Below, piece by piece: positions 1 to 8,852 of a stretch of 64,000 bases of DNA; position 1 is the stretch's first letter; every line of letters starts with the position of its first letter. Both the position numbers and the translations under genes were made by a program. Source of the DNA: Candidatus Poseidoniaceae archaeon (GTDB lineage: Archaea > Thermoplasmatota > Poseidoniia > Poseidoniales > Poseidoniaceae); contig CASIAI010000001.1 of NCBI GenBank assembly GCA_949372655.1, positions 325,279-389,278 on the forward strand. Direction: 5' to 3'. The notes beneath the pieces were generated by a model. That model made no database searches. It was not told where the DNA came from and was given only the letters and a program-made list of their open reading frames with translations.

Positions 1-429
1 CTCAAGGCCCCTTGATAGAGCCACAATACCGAGAATTAGGGTTATTTGGACTAAAATCGAACCAAGAATCCCGCCTATTGCAAAATCTGCAATTTCTGGG
101 TTCGAAGAAGAATCCATCGCCGCTGTACTAGTTACTAAAATCTCAGGCAAAGAGGTACCGATAGAAACAATGGTTAATCCAATAACAACTTCTGGAATTC
201 CACCCCTTCTAGCTAAACCTTTAGCTCCTTCAATAAAGAAGTCTGCAGAAACGACTAGTAAACCTAATGCTAAAGCCAAAATAAACAATGTGATTGGGAA
301 ACTGTTGGAACCAAAATTAGAAGATAGAGCTTGACTAGCAATTATTCCGATGAATAATGCGCCTAAGATAAGTAGGGTATTGAATTGTAAAAGTTGAGGG
401 ATACCCATCTCTTTTCTACCCTCTCCCAT
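1..429 (-). CDS. Na+/Ca2+ exchanger family (CaCA) membrane protein, partial
   Basis: Not in the ORF track because it runs off the left edge; I translated it by hand. From the ATG at 429 it reads MGEGRKEMGIPQLLQF, then several hydrophobic segments. The motif GLTIVSIGTSLPEILVTSTA matches the alpha-1 repeat of cation/Ca2+ exchangers (G-T-SLPE core), whose acidic residue binds the cation. Only the N-terminal half (143 codons) is in the window; the second alpha repeat would lie further left. A second in-frame ATG at 408 is an alternative start. Family assignment is firm; the transported ion (Ca2+, K+ or other, against Na+ or H+) cannot be told from this part. Confidence 0.85.
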   Translation of the reverse strand, partial: MGEGRKEMGIPQLLQFNTLLILGALFIGIIASQALSSNFGSNSFPITLFILALALGLLVVSADFFIEGAKGLARRGGIPEVVIGLTIVSIGTSLPEILVTSTAAMDSSSNPEIADFAIGGILGSILVQITLILGIVALSRGLE

Positions 430-522
430 AACTCACACGAGGTAGGCTTACTTATTCACGGTTATCATTGAATATATATTATTTTTAGAAAAAAGCATTA
501 ACCGGAATGAACTCGCGAAGGC

Positions 523-1134
523 ATGCTCAAACGCATGAGTGCTGAATTTTTTGGAACGACTATTATGGTTTCATTAGGTTGCCTAAGTATCAAGGCTGGG
601 TGGTCTAACTTTATGATCGCCTCGACATTTGGAATCGCTGTATTCATCGCAATTCTTTTTTTACGAAATACTAGTGGCGCACACATAAACCCAGCCGTTA
701 GCATTGCATTCTATAGAACTAATCACCTTGAGAAAAAAGCCCTAGTACCATATATTTCAGCACAGTTAGCAGGAGCGCTAGTAGGTGCTGTTATAGTTGG
801 GCAATATGGATTTACAAGTTTTAATATCAATATTGGAATAGGTATCTTAATAGAAATTCTAATCACGTTCTTACTAATGCTGGGAATTTATTTTATAATT
901 TCTAAAACCGACGATACAAGAATTGTTGCTATATGGGTTGGACTAGTCGTTGCCATACTAGCATTCATATTTGGACAATATACAGGAGCCTCAATGAATC
1001 CGGCGAGAACTTTTGGGCCAAATCTTATTTCAGGGGAAATCAGCTCGATTCCGATTTATTTCATATCGACTATTATTGGCGCAGTACTTGCTTCATATTG
1101 TAATGACATGTTTAAAAAGTCTCGAGAAGAGTGA
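523..1134 (+). CDS. Aquaporin / MIP family channel
   Basis: 203-residue integral membrane protein with the two hallmark NPA boxes: SGAHINPAVSIAF (about residue 55-67) and GASMNPARTFGPN (about 155-167), the second followed by the conserved Arg of the selectivity filter. Six hydrophobic stretches plus two half-helices fit the family's hourglass fold. The residue 12 before the second NPA is Ala rather than the His typical of strict water channels, so a wider pore (glycerol or other small solutes) is possible; this is inference. The ATG at 523 is used; ATG at 535 (MSAEFFGT) is an equally good start. Divergent from the cation exchanger, with an AT-rich promoter region between them. Confidence 0.9.
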   Translation: MLKRMSAEFFGTTIMVSLGCLSIKAGWSNFMIASTFGIAVFIAILFLRNTSGAHINPAVSIAFYRTNHLEKKALVPYISAQLAGALVGAVIVGQYGFTSFNINIGIGILIEILITFLLMLGIYFIISKTDDTRIVAIWVGLVVAILAFIFGQYTGASMNPARTFGPNLISGEISSIPIYFISTIIGAVLASYCNDMFKKSREE

Positions 1135-1182
1135 AAAATAGGAAAGGCATCAATTGATAACTAAGATAATGTTAGCAATTTT

Positions 1183-1428
1183 ATGTCCGAGAAGCGTATC
1201 TTGAGAAAGATGAAAAAACTCGCTTCAAGAATTAACGGCCAGATGGAAACTGTTCGTGACATCATGGATGACCTAGAAATTGAATTCGAACTTCTTCAAA
1301 CACAAATCTCAAAACTGGAATCAAAGAAAGTTAGCAGTGGGCAAGAAGAAGAGTTAGAAGTGGTAGTTGAAGAAGAAGAAATCGATTTAGAGAATACTTC
1401 TTCTGTAACAATTAAGCGAAAGTTCTAG
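1183..1428 (+). CDS. Small charged coiled-coil protein, unknown function
   Basis: 81 residues. The first 50 are basic/amphipathic with heptad spacing (RKMKKLASRINGQMETVRDI), predicted helical or coiled coil. The next part is almost all Glu/Val/Asp, and the end is basic (VTIKRKF). No family recognised. It follows the aquaporin by 48 bases on the same strand and ends at a strong inverted repeat shared with the convergent dehydrogenase gene. The sequence composition and clean ATG support a real gene, but nothing shows its role. Confidence 0.6.
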   Translation: MSEKRILRKMKKLASRINGQMETVRDIMDDLEIEFELLQTQISKLESKKVSSGQEEELEVVVEEEEIDLENTSSVTIKRKF

Positions 1429-1431
1429 ATA

Positions 1432-1451
1432 GAACTTTGACATCAAAGTTC
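1432..1451. terminator. Perfect inverted repeat between convergent genes
   Basis: GAACTTTGA-CA-TCAAAGTTC is a perfect 9-bp inverted repeat with a 2-base centre. It sits right after the 81-aa gene and covers the last codons and stop of the convergent dehydrogenase gene. Position suggests a bidirectional terminator or RNA 3'-end hairpin; function is inferred. Confidence 0.45.
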
Positions 1452-2624
1452 GGATAACTTTTGTTCTAGTTTAGACGCTATAGCGTCTCCAACAGCACTG
1501 CATGAAGCAGTTCCGCCCAAATCATAGGTCAGCAATTTACCTTCCTTAAGATGGTCTTCAACACTTAGTTCGATCAATTTAGAAATTTCCAACAATTCTT
1601 CATCTTGATTTCTACGACCCAACCAATCAGTCATCATCTGAACAGAATTGATAGATGCTATAGGATTGACCTTGTTCATACCAGCATACTTTGGAGAAGA
1701 ACCGTGTACTGGTTCGAAGAAAGCATGGTCATCTCCTATGTTTCCTGAACCAGCCATACCCATTCCGCCTTGTAAAATAGATGCTAAATCAGTTGCAATA
1801 TCTCCAAACATATTCGAAGTAACTACAACATCATAGTGCTCTGGATTTCTAGTGATCCATTGAGTGAAAGCATCAATATATCCGTAATCAGTACTTATTG
1901 ATGGGTACTTGCTAGCCACTTGGTCAAATGTTCTTCTGAATAACTGACAGCCGCGGGTTACATTGCTTTTATCGATGCATGAAACCCTACTGACTCCATC
2001 GGAGGGGGCTCCGTTCCTTGTCTGCGCAATATCAAATCCCATTTTGACTAATCTTTCAGTACCATGTGATGAAATTGGTCTAGGGTCATACGCTACTTCT
2101 CCTTTCAGATCAGGGAACTCAAGTTCTGGTATTACATAATCTTCTAATCCTTGAGCACGATTTGAGGCTCTCTTTAACAATGAATAATACAATCCTTCAG
2201 TATTTTCCCTTAATATGGTCATGTCAACCATATCTGGTTGCCATATTTGAGTAAATCTTCCATGAACTTTGTGAAGTACTCCTTGGAAAAGTTTCACAGG
2301 CCTTACATTTGCATATAGGTCTAGACCACTTCTCATACCTAGAATAACTGAACCACCAGCTAAATCTCCATTGGGTAAATATGAACCAGGATGACCTATT
2401 GCTCCAAGGAAAATCGCGTCTGCTTCATCACGGCATAACTCAAAAGAGCCTTCTTCCCATTCTTTCCCTGTTTCTTTGTATAACTGACCACCACATGCAA
2501 TGTCCATTTGTTCAAATCCAAAATTAGAATTTGAGGAGATTGTATTCAGAATCTTAACAGCCTCTAAAGCAACTTCCCGTCCTGTTCCATCACCGGGCAA
2601 AATCGCAATACGGTAGTCGCTCAT
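1443..2624 (-). CDS. Isocitrate/isopropylmalate dehydrogenase family enzyme
   Basis: NAD(P)-dependent beta-decarboxylating dehydrogenase of about 393 residues. Motifs in order: ILPGDGTGREV at the N-terminus, GMRSGLDLYANVRPVK (substrate-binding Arg residues), ILRENTEGLYYS, DKSNVTRG (catalytic Lys), the metal-binding Asp stretch VVTSNMFGDIATDLAS, then GSGNIG and FEPVHGSSPKYAG. The family includes LeuB, isocitrate, homoisocitrate and tartrate dehydrogenases; the NVRP and QGVLHKVHG context does not decide the substrate, and no leucine genes are adjacent. The ORF track starts at a TTG (2636); the ATG at 2624 (MSDYRIAIL) places the start just before the conserved beta strand and is preferred. Confidence 0.85.
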   Translation of the reverse strand: MSDYRIAILPGDGTGREVALEAVKILNTISSNSNFGFEQMDIACGGQLYKETGKEWEEGSFELCRDEADAIFLGAIGHPGSYLPNGDLAGGSVILGMRSGLDLYANVRPVKLFQGVLHKVHGRFTQIWQPDMVDMTILRENTEGLYYSLLKRASNRAQGLEDYVIPELEFPDLKGEVAYDPRPISSHGTERLVKMGFDIAQTRNGAPSDGVSRVSCIDKSNVTRGCQLFRRTFDQVASKYPSISTDYGYIDAFTQWITRNPEHYDVVVTSNMFGDIATDLASILQGGMGMAGSGNIGDDHAFFEPVHGSSPKYAGMNKVNPIASINSVQMMTDWLGRRNQDEELLEISKLIELSVEDHLKEGKLLTYDLGGTASCSAVGDAIASKLEQKLSEL

Positions 2625-2725
2625 GGACTCTGCCAAAGGTCACAGGTAAATGAATAAAACCCCCTATGTTTTGGTACTTTACTTTCAGATTAAATCTTTA
2701 TAATACCTCGATATAATTAGAGCCC

Positions 2726-3046
2726 ATGACTGTAAAGAGAGAGTTTCGAACAGTGCCCGCAACAGAAGAGAATTTATCACTAGAGGATGACATCCATCCA
2801 TTCGATGAAAACCCACCAAAGCAACTATCACCAAGACACCCAGTGCTAGTTGATGGAATCAAAGGAGTGGCCTGTGTTGGTAGCCTTAGAGGATATAGTA
2901 CACGAATAAATGTAGAATTAGAACAAGAACATCCGGAATTAGGAAAGGAATTTCAAACTAAATACTTCATATTCACAGAACCTGGCTCAGTTAATTGGGG
3001 TCATTATGGACAGAGTTTCAAAATACAAAGAATTGTAGAAGATTAA
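2726..3046 (+). CDS. Conserved-looking small protein, unknown function
   Basis: 106 residues, soluble, no signal peptide or membrane segment. The N-terminal 45 residues are acidic and proline-rich. The rest (GVACVGSLRGYSTRINVELE, then a C-terminal strand-rich part ending GQSFKIQRIVED) looks like a small beta fold. An AT-rich TATA-like element (TTTATAATA) lies about 30 bases before the ATG, consistent with a nearly leaderless archaeal transcript. Its TAA stop overlaps the stop codon of the convergent E1 gene. Family not recognised. Confidence 0.6.
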   Translation: MTVKREFRTVPATEENLSLEDDIHPFDENPPKQLSPRHPVLVDGIKGVACVGSLRGYSTRINVELEQEHPELGKEFQTKYFIFTEPGSVNWGHYGQSFKIQRIVED

Positions 3047-5643
3047 GAATTTACAACTGCCTTCAATACTTCTATAATATGCTCTATTGAAGGAATTGTA
3101 TAATTTTCCAATGGAGGAGAAAAGGGCACTGGAGTATCTAGCGCTCCAATTACTGCTGGAGTGGATTCTAAAGCATAGAAACATGACTCTAAAATTCGAC
3201 TTTGAATCGTGTGTCCAAGGCCACCATTCCATTGACCTTCTTGAAGTACTACTAATCGACCTGTTCGAACAACTGAATCTATACAGGTTTGAGAATCAAA
3301 TGGTAGAAGAGTCCTTAAATCAATAATTTCAATCTCGATTCCTTGTTTACTAATTTCTTCTGCTGCCTGTATCGCCACATGCAGCATTGCACCCCAAGTA
3401 ACCAAAGTAACGTCACGTCCACCTCGAATTACTTCCGCTTTACCAATCTTGTACCTTTCCTTATTTTCAATAAAATTATTCACTGTTTTAGTATCAACTT
3501 TCTGATTGATATTTTGACCCCATCCTGTTAATCCACCTCTAAGGCCGTATAATCCAATGTGTTCTAACATAATTACTGGGTCATTTAATTCAGCAGCCTC
3601 GACAAGTAAGTCATAAGCATCTTGAGGAGTACCAGGGGCCAAAACAACTAATCCCGGGTCATTTGCAAACCATGATTCAATCATATTAGCATGGAAAGGC
3701 CCTGAGCGAGTTTTACCACCTAAGGGAATTCTAATTGTCATAGGACAGTCTGCACCCCAACGCCATCTAAGCATTGCAGCGTTATTTATCAAAGCATTAT
3801 ATCCTAAAGCGGCAAAGCCACCAAACTGAATTTCAACCATAGGACGCATTCCTGATAATGCTGCACCTGTACCTGTGTGTACAATCACTGCCTCACAAAG
3901 GGGCATATCGACTAATTTATCAGAATGCCCTGCATTCTTCAATGAAATATTCATTCCAAATGCTCCAGCGACTTCCATATCTTCCCCAATAAAGACACAA
4001 TCATCACCATATCTATCTGCAACATCAGCCATAGCTTGCTGTATCGCTCTGGCATATGTCCAACCACCTGATTCAGCGTATTGCACAATTAATTGGCCTA
4101 TATCAAGCGGTGAAGAGGATATCTGATGCTCTTGTCCTTTGAGCCGGTCAAGGTGTTGAGAATGAGTATCAGCATCATTCAGGGTAGTTACGCCCTTAGT
4201 GACTGTCTCTGGTTTAGGCCAATCCATTTCTATCAAAGTTTCATAGTCTTGTTCAATCAAAGACTTTTCTTCTAGTTCTATGTCAGCAATTATCTGTTCA
4301 TCAACTCCGAGATTGATCAGTAAATCTCTATGTGTTGGAATCGGGTCTTTAGCTTCCCAGTAACTAAGTAAGTCTCTATCCACATAGCCTGGGGGAGTAC
4401 CTGATTGACTACCCAAATACAGATCATCATGGTGATGAGCATGGCCACAACCTCTCATTGTTTCAACATGAATTAATGTTGGGCCTCCGCCTTCTAAAGA
4501 AAATTCTCGGGCACAAGCCACACTTGCGTGCCATGCAGCGGGGTCTGAGCCATCGATTGTCCAACTCGGGAATCCCATTGCTACCGCCTTATCTGCCCAG
4601 ACTTCAACACCAGATTGGTTCTTAGTAGAAGTGTCTAAGGCAATTTGATTATTTTGAAGAATATAAGTTATTGGAAGTCCTCTAGTACCTGCAAAGTTCA
4701 TCGCTTCCCAAAACTCTCCTGAAGATGATGCCCCTTCTCCTATGCAAGCGACATGAAATCTATCCTGCTTCTTCCGCCATGCTGCAAATGCAAGACCTGT
4801 CATAGTAACACTAGCAATTGGTAGAGGCGCAGTAGGAGGTAAAACCCCTACATTCCAAGCACCGATATGTAAATCTCTACCACCTGCATCTTCCCAACCA
4901 CCATTTTGATTAGAACCAACCTTTCCTAGATTAGCTGACATCACTCCAATTGGAGTATCACCCATAGCCAAAGCGAGCCCTACGTCTCTAATCATTGGAG
5001 CAACTAAGTCTCCATCATATCCCTTTGCTGGGGTTGCATCAGCGTCTGAATTCGGTCTTCTTTGCAGAGCAGTTGCTACCGCGACAACTCCTTCTTGCCA
5101 TGTAGAACGAAAACCCTTTCCACCAAATTTAGAGCCATCAGGAGTGTCCAAACCTTCAGAGTAGATTTCTTTCAAGGCCTCGTCTAAGTATCTTGTTCTT
5201 GTCATCAACCGTTGCCATTCTAATCTCTGTTCAATAGTAACTGACATGTAATGGGCCAGTCTCCTAAGCATTAACTTGACATCAATGATAAAGTGGGATG
5301 CTCTTCGTTGAACATACTGAGACAGATTCCGACGAGGAATTACTTCCATATCTTTTTCTTTTTCCATTTTCTCTTCAATTTGAGCAATTACTGCTCTTTC
5401 TAATGATTCTAGTAGTCTAGAACTAAATTTATCCCATGATGGCCCTTCGAACTGTTTAGGTTCAGATTCTATCATATGGTCCCATATATCACAAACTAAT
5501 GCGATACGTGATTCATGTCTTTGAGCAATGAAGAGAAGGAACTCTTGACGCGCAGCGTCGCTATGTAGCGGTTGTACAAACTTCAAAGGCCCACTAGGAG
5601 ACCAGTCTAATCCGAAAATTTCAGGAACTGCACCTTGGGCCAT
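3043..5643 (-). CDS. Fused alpha-beta E1 component of a 2-oxoacid dehydrogenase
   Basis: 866 residues. After an N-terminal extension of about 140 residues comes an E1-alpha domain (thiamine-diphosphate motif GEGASSSGEFWEAMNFAGTR...NNQ, in place of the usual GDG..N) to about residue 480. An E1-beta domain follows (VFIGEDMEVAGAFG, EIQFGGF, RIPLGG, LVVLAPGTPQDAYDLL). Such enzymes decarboxylate pyruvate or branched-chain 2-oxoacids and pass the acyl group to a lipoyl E2. E1 subunits are usually separate genes (about 330-400 aa each); here they are one chain with an extra helical N-terminus. No E2 or E3 gene is in the window. ATG start with a G-rich stretch (GGGGGTGCC) just upstream. Substrate not determinable. 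Confidence 0.88.
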   Translation of the reverse strand: MAQGAVPEIFGLDWSPSGPLKFVQPLHSDAARQEFLLFIAQRHESRIALVCDIWDHMIESEPKQFEGPSWDKFSSRLLESLERAVIAQIEEKMEKEKDMEVIPRRNLSQYVQRRASHFIIDVKLMLRRLAHYMSVTIEQRLEWQRLMTRTRYLDEALKEIYSEGLDTPDGSKFGGKGFRSTWQEGVVAVATALQRRPNSDADATPAKGYDGDLVAPMIRDVGLALAMGDTPIGVMSANLGKVGSNQNGGWEDAGGRDLHIGAWNVGVLPPTAPLPIASVTMTGLAFAAWRKKQDRFHVACIGEGASSSGEFWEAMNFAGTRGLPITYILQNNQIALDTSTKNQSGVEVWADKAVAMGFPSWTIDGSDPAAWHASVACAREFSLEGGGPTLIHVETMRGCGHAHHHDDLYLGSQSGTPPGYVDRDLLSYWEAKDPIPTHRDLLINLGVDEQIIADIELEEKSLIEQDYETLIEMDWPKPETVTKGVTTLNDADTHSQHLDRLKGQEHQISSSPLDIGQLIVQYAESGGWTYARAIQQAMADVADRYGDDCVFIGEDMEVAGAFGMNISLKNAGHSDKLVDMPLCEAVIVHTGTGAALSGMRPMVEIQFGGFAALGYNALINNAAMLRWRWGADCPMTIRIPLGGKTRSGPFHANMIESWFANDPGLVVLAPGTPQDAYDLLVEAAELNDPVIMLEHIGLYGLRGGLTGWGQNINQKVDTKTVNNFIENKERYKIGKAEVIRGGRDVTLVTWGAMLHVAIQAAEEISKQGIEIEIIDLRTLLPFDSQTCIDSVVRTGRLVVLQEGQWNGGLGHTIQSRILESCFYALESTPAVIGALDTPVPFSPPLENYTIPSIEHIIEVLKAVVNS

Positions 5644-5696
5644 GGCACCCCCACAAGTAGCCTACATACAAACGCAACGGGAGAAAAAAATATTCA

Positions 5697-6425
5697 TTAT
5701 TCTTCAATCGCATCATTTAGACCCTTCATTGTGACCCTAGTCACAATTATTGTCGCTAATATAGTCGCCATAAGTCCTAGAAACAATAGTGACATTCCTA
5801 AAGGAGATTGCTTGAAACCACCCATTCCATCAGAACTTAGTGCAATTTCACCTATTGTATGACCAAAGTAGGCATAAGCCAATGAATATATTATACTCGA
5901 AAGATTAGATATGAAGAAAACTCGAGTAGTAACTGGACCTGAGGACATTATGTAATTTAGCCATTCATCAGGAATCAGTGGAGATAGTCTAACCAAAACT
6001 GAAATCTTCATGGCTTCTTCGCCGATAGCAGTTTCAATACTTTGCAAACGCCTATCACTTGCTACTGTTTTGGCAATCGTATCTCTAAACAACCACCTTC
6101 CAAGAAGGAAAGCCAGCAACCCTCCAACTATGGATGCTGTGAAATTTATTATAACTGCAATCCAATATGGGAATAGGGCTCCAGCAGTCACCTTTATTAT
6201 TGGTGTGGGGGCAAGAATAACGACGCCAATTATTAACATCAATGTGAAAAGAATAGGAGCTAAAGCACCAAGTTCCTCAAACCAATCTAAGAAAAAAGAT
6301 ATATCTTTGAAAATCCAAAAAATTATCAACGACCAAATTATAAAAATACTAATACTGAGGGCAAGTCTGAACTTTACAACTTTACTATCCTCGATTACAA
6401 TCTTTTCTTGCTTAAGTAAAGACAT
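5697..6425 (-). CDS. VTT-domain (TVP38/TMEM64, DedA-like) membrane protein
   Basis: About 242 residues with roughly six hydrophobic segments. The central part, LLGRWLFRDTIAKTV followed by VLVRLSPLIPDEWLNYIMSSG, matches the VTT/SNARE-associated family signature (R-SPL-P-..-NY..G). Members are polytopic proteins linked to lipid scrambling or transport. The ATG at 6425 is chosen over the track's GTG at 6434 because GAGGAG lies 8 bases upstream of the ATG, inside the end of the preceding receiver-domain gene. The two genes are 5 bases apart and probably translationally coupled. Confidence 0.82.
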   Translation of the reverse strand: MSLLKQEKIVIEDSKVVKFRLALSISIFIIWSLIIFWIFKDISFFLDWFEELGALAPILFTLMLIIGVVILAPTPIIKVTAGALFPYWIAVIINFTASIVGGLLAFLLGRWLFRDTIAKTVASDRRLQSIETAIGEEAMKISVLVRLSPLIPDEWLNYIMSSGPVTTRVFFISNLSSIIYSLAYAYFGHTIGEIALSSDGMGGFKQSPLGMSLLFLGLMATILATIIVTRVTMKGLNDAIEE

Positions 6426-6430
6426 CGTCT

Positions 6431-7531
6431 TCACTCCTCTTCAGAATTAGTCTCTTCATCACTGTTTTCTTCTTCAATTACAGGTAAAGCCCCTAAAACA
6501 TCGGATAGCATTTGTGCTGCATCTTCAATTTGAGTGATTAGAGTGACATCAGAAACAGCCCCTGGTCTGCCAAGACTCCACATCAAATCATGTACTACTT
6601 CGGTTGTTAATTTTGTTAATTTTAATACTTCCAAGTCAATACCAAATAAGTCTTCATCTCTTTTTATTGCCACCAATTCAGGCATCTCATCTAGTATTTC
6701 ATCCATCTTGGAAACTACTTCATCTCCAAGAGAATCCGCTTGTTTTTCTAAAATCTCTTCCATCGAAGTCATTCTAGGTTTTCGGGGTATTGAAGGACCT
6801 GCGCCACTTCCAAGGGTATTCCCTCGAGACATATCCCCATAGGATTGGACCTCTTCTTGCTGTTGTGATGGGTCTAAGTTCGCTTTTGGTAAATCTTCTG
6901 GAGAAACATCTTGAACAAGATGATTGAGTGCGATTCTAAGCATATTAGCCATCATCGACGTATCTACAGTCTCGCTAACTTCTAACCCTTCCTCGTTCAT
7001 TTGAACAAGTATTTCATCAATAAAACCTGGATTGATCTTTTCTGGACTAACCAAACCCTTCAGCATAGGTAATGCCCAAGTAGAATCACCCATAAGCATG
7101 GAAACATCAAAGCTACCTCCACCACCACCGGACCCTGCTACTTCTGCTGGAGGCTTTACAAACTGTTTACGAGCATGCTTATTCAATTGCTCAATCAACA
7201 AAGACATGTCAATAGGTTTGGCTATGACTTCTGAGACTCCAGCTTGTGCTGCCGATGTGAGATATTCTGGACCTGAATTCCTTGAAAGGATAACTACTCG
7301 ACACTTGAAAGCGAATTCAGGGTCTGACATAAGTCGTTGTGAAGCATCAATAGCATCTCCCGATTTCCAATCTCCATCCATTAGAACTATTTCAGGCATT
7401 ATTGCTAGTGCAGTACCTTCTGCTTGTCTCAAAGTTCCGGCTCGAGTGATATCAAAGCCTTCTCTTTCCAATGTATTTGCCAATAAAGTACGTCTACCTT
7501 CGTTCTCATCTGCAACTATTACCTTGGCCAT
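6431..7531 (-). CDS. Response-regulator receiver protein with unknown C-terminal region
   Basis: 366 residues. Residues 1-120 form a CheY-like receiver: acidic pocket DENE (8-11), phospho-acceptor Asp in LMDGDW, VILSRNS (switch Ser) and IAKPID (conserved Lys). A low-complexity GSGGGGGSF linker follows, then an alpha-helical region without a recognised DNA-binding domain and an acidic tail (EEENSDEETNSEEE). No histidine kinase is nearby, so the partner is unknown. The start ATG follows a run of nine G bases that appears to form the ribosome-binding site. Co-transcribed with the VTT membrane protein. Confidence 0.82.
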   Translation of the reverse strand: MAKVIVADENEGRRTLLANTLEREGFDITRAGTLRQAEGTALAIMPEIVLMDGDWKSGDAIDASQRLMSDPEFAFKCRVVILSRNSGPEYLTSAAQAGVSEVIAKPIDMSLLIEQLNKHARKQFVKPPAEVAGSGGGGGSFDVSMLMGDSTWALPMLKGLVSPEKINPGFIDEILVQMNEEGLEVSETVDTSMMANMLRIALNHLVQDVSPEDLPKANLDPSQQQEEVQSYGDMSRGNTLGSGAGPSIPRKPRMTSMEEILEKQADSLGDEVVSKMDEILDEMPELVAIKRDEDLFGIDLEVLKLTKLTTEVVHDLMWSLGRPGAVSDVTLITQIEDAAQMLSDVLGALPVIEEENSDEETNSEEE

Positions 7532-7536
7532 GATTT

Positions 7537-7545
7537 CCCCCCCCC
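7537..7545 (-). promoter_or_regulatory. G9 homopolymer in the ribosome-binding region
   Basis: On the coding strand the leader reads GGGGGGGGGAAATC-ATG: nine G bases end 5 bases before the receiver-protein start. A pure G tract here can pair with the anti-Shine-Dalgarno sequence, and such tracts are slippage-prone. Any effect of length change on translation is inference. Confidence 0.5.
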
Positions 7546-7635
7546 GATAAATGTCATAAATACCTTAAACATTTGAACCTCATGTATAATTCCAACCTCC
7601 AAGGCCGTAAAATTAGGAGTCTTTTGGATAACGGT

Positions 7636-8802
7636 TTATTCAATATCTTCTGGTGAAGTTTGATTCCAAGATAGAATACCACCATCAATATTGAATAATT
7701 TATTACTATCAAATCCAGAATCAATCAAGTCTAATGCAGCTATTTGAGACCTCATCCCACTTCGGCACAATATCAAAATTTCACGATCTTTAGGTAGCGT
7801 TTGTGTAACTGATAAAATCTCTTCGTGGCTAACCTGTAAATCTGTAAAAGAAATTCTTACCTGTTGATATTCTTGATTAGACCGGACATCCAAAAGAAAC
7901 GGTTTCCAACCTTCTTTACGTCTCTTAATACATTCAGCAGGGGTAATATGTTGGAACATACTCTTGTGGTCAACATAACTTAGTTCTTTAATTTCTCGGT
8001 CACTAGGGTTGGATTTACTTTGACACCATCCTTCATCTATGAACATCTCCATGACTAAAGACAAATTTTCAACCTGTACTCTAGATTCATTTTTAGAAAA
8101 ATTGAGCCTATTGAATTCCATTCTTTCAGCATCATAAATAAGTAATTTCCCAGATAGTAATTCTCCAATACCTGTCATTATTTTTATCGCCTCTGTAGCC
8201 TGAATCGAGCCAATTACTCCAGGTAAAACTCCCAATACACCGCCCTCTGCACAAGAAGGAACACTTTCGGAAGGAGGTGGTTCTGGAAATAGGTCTCTAT
8301 AACTTGGTCCTCCAAGTAAATTAAAAACGCTGACCTGTCCTTCAAATCGGTATATTGAACCATAAATCCATGGTAGATCTAAGATACTACATAAATCATC
8401 AATTAGATATCTAGTGGGTAAATTATCGGTGCCATCTATCACAATATCCCAATCGTTCTGAAAAATTTCCATACCATTCTCTGGAGTGAGGCGTTCTTTC
8501 CAAATTTCAACTTCTACCTCCGGATTAAGTTGTTTAATTCGTGATTTGGCTGATTCTGCTTTATTTCGTCCAACTTCCGAGTTAGAATGTATTACCTGCC
8601 TTTGAAGATTAGAAACATCAATATCATCAAAATCAATAATTCCCATCTTTCCAACTCCTGCAGCAGCAAGGTACAAGATTACTGGACTACCTAATCCTCC
8701 AGCCCCGATAACTAATATTTTAGAACTGGAAATAGCCTTTTGACCTTCTAAACCAATCTGCGGCAACGAAATGTGCCTAGCATATCGATTAATGTCGACC
8801 AT
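7636..8802 (-). CDS. MoeB/ThiF-type adenylyltransferase with C-terminal rhodanese domain
   Basis: 388 residues. Residues 1-250: E1-like adenylyltransferase with GAGGLGSPVILYLAAAGVG (ATP-binding), DFDDIDVSNLQRQ, DGTDNLPTRYLI, and SCAEGGVLGVLPGVIGS around the active-site Cys. Residues 290-380: rhodanese domain with active-site loop CRSGMRS. This layout (MOCS3/Uba4-like) activates ubiquitin-like sulfur carriers such as MoaD or ThiS and loads sulfur, for molybdopterin, thiamine or tRNA thiolation. The two zinc-binding CxxC pairs of E. coli MoeB are absent (SYRDL stands where CYRCL is expected). It lies 50 bases after trxB, which could supply reducing power; that link is inferred. Confidence 0.88.
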   Translation of the reverse strand: MVDINRYARHISLPQIGLEGQKAISSSKILVIGAGGLGSPVILYLAAAGVGKMGIIDFDDIDVSNLQRQVIHSNSEVGRNKAESAKSRIKQLNPEVEVEIWKERLTPENGMEIFQNDWDIVIDGTDNLPTRYLIDDLCSILDLPWIYGSIYRFEGQVSVFNLLGGPSYRDLFPEPPPSESVPSCAEGGVLGVLPGVIGSIQATEAIKIMTGIGELLSGKLLIYDAERMEFNRLNFSKNESRVQVENLSLVMEMFIDEGWCQSKSNPSDREIKELSYVDHKSMFQHITPAECIKRRKEGWKPFLLDVRSNQEYQQVRISFTDLQVSHEEILSVTQTLPKDREILILCRSGMRSQIAALDLIDSGFDSNKLFNIDGGILSWNQTSPEDIE

Positions 8803-8852
8803 GTACAGGCCAAAGAGCGCTATTTCATCAAAGCGCCGGCTTGTTTAGAATA

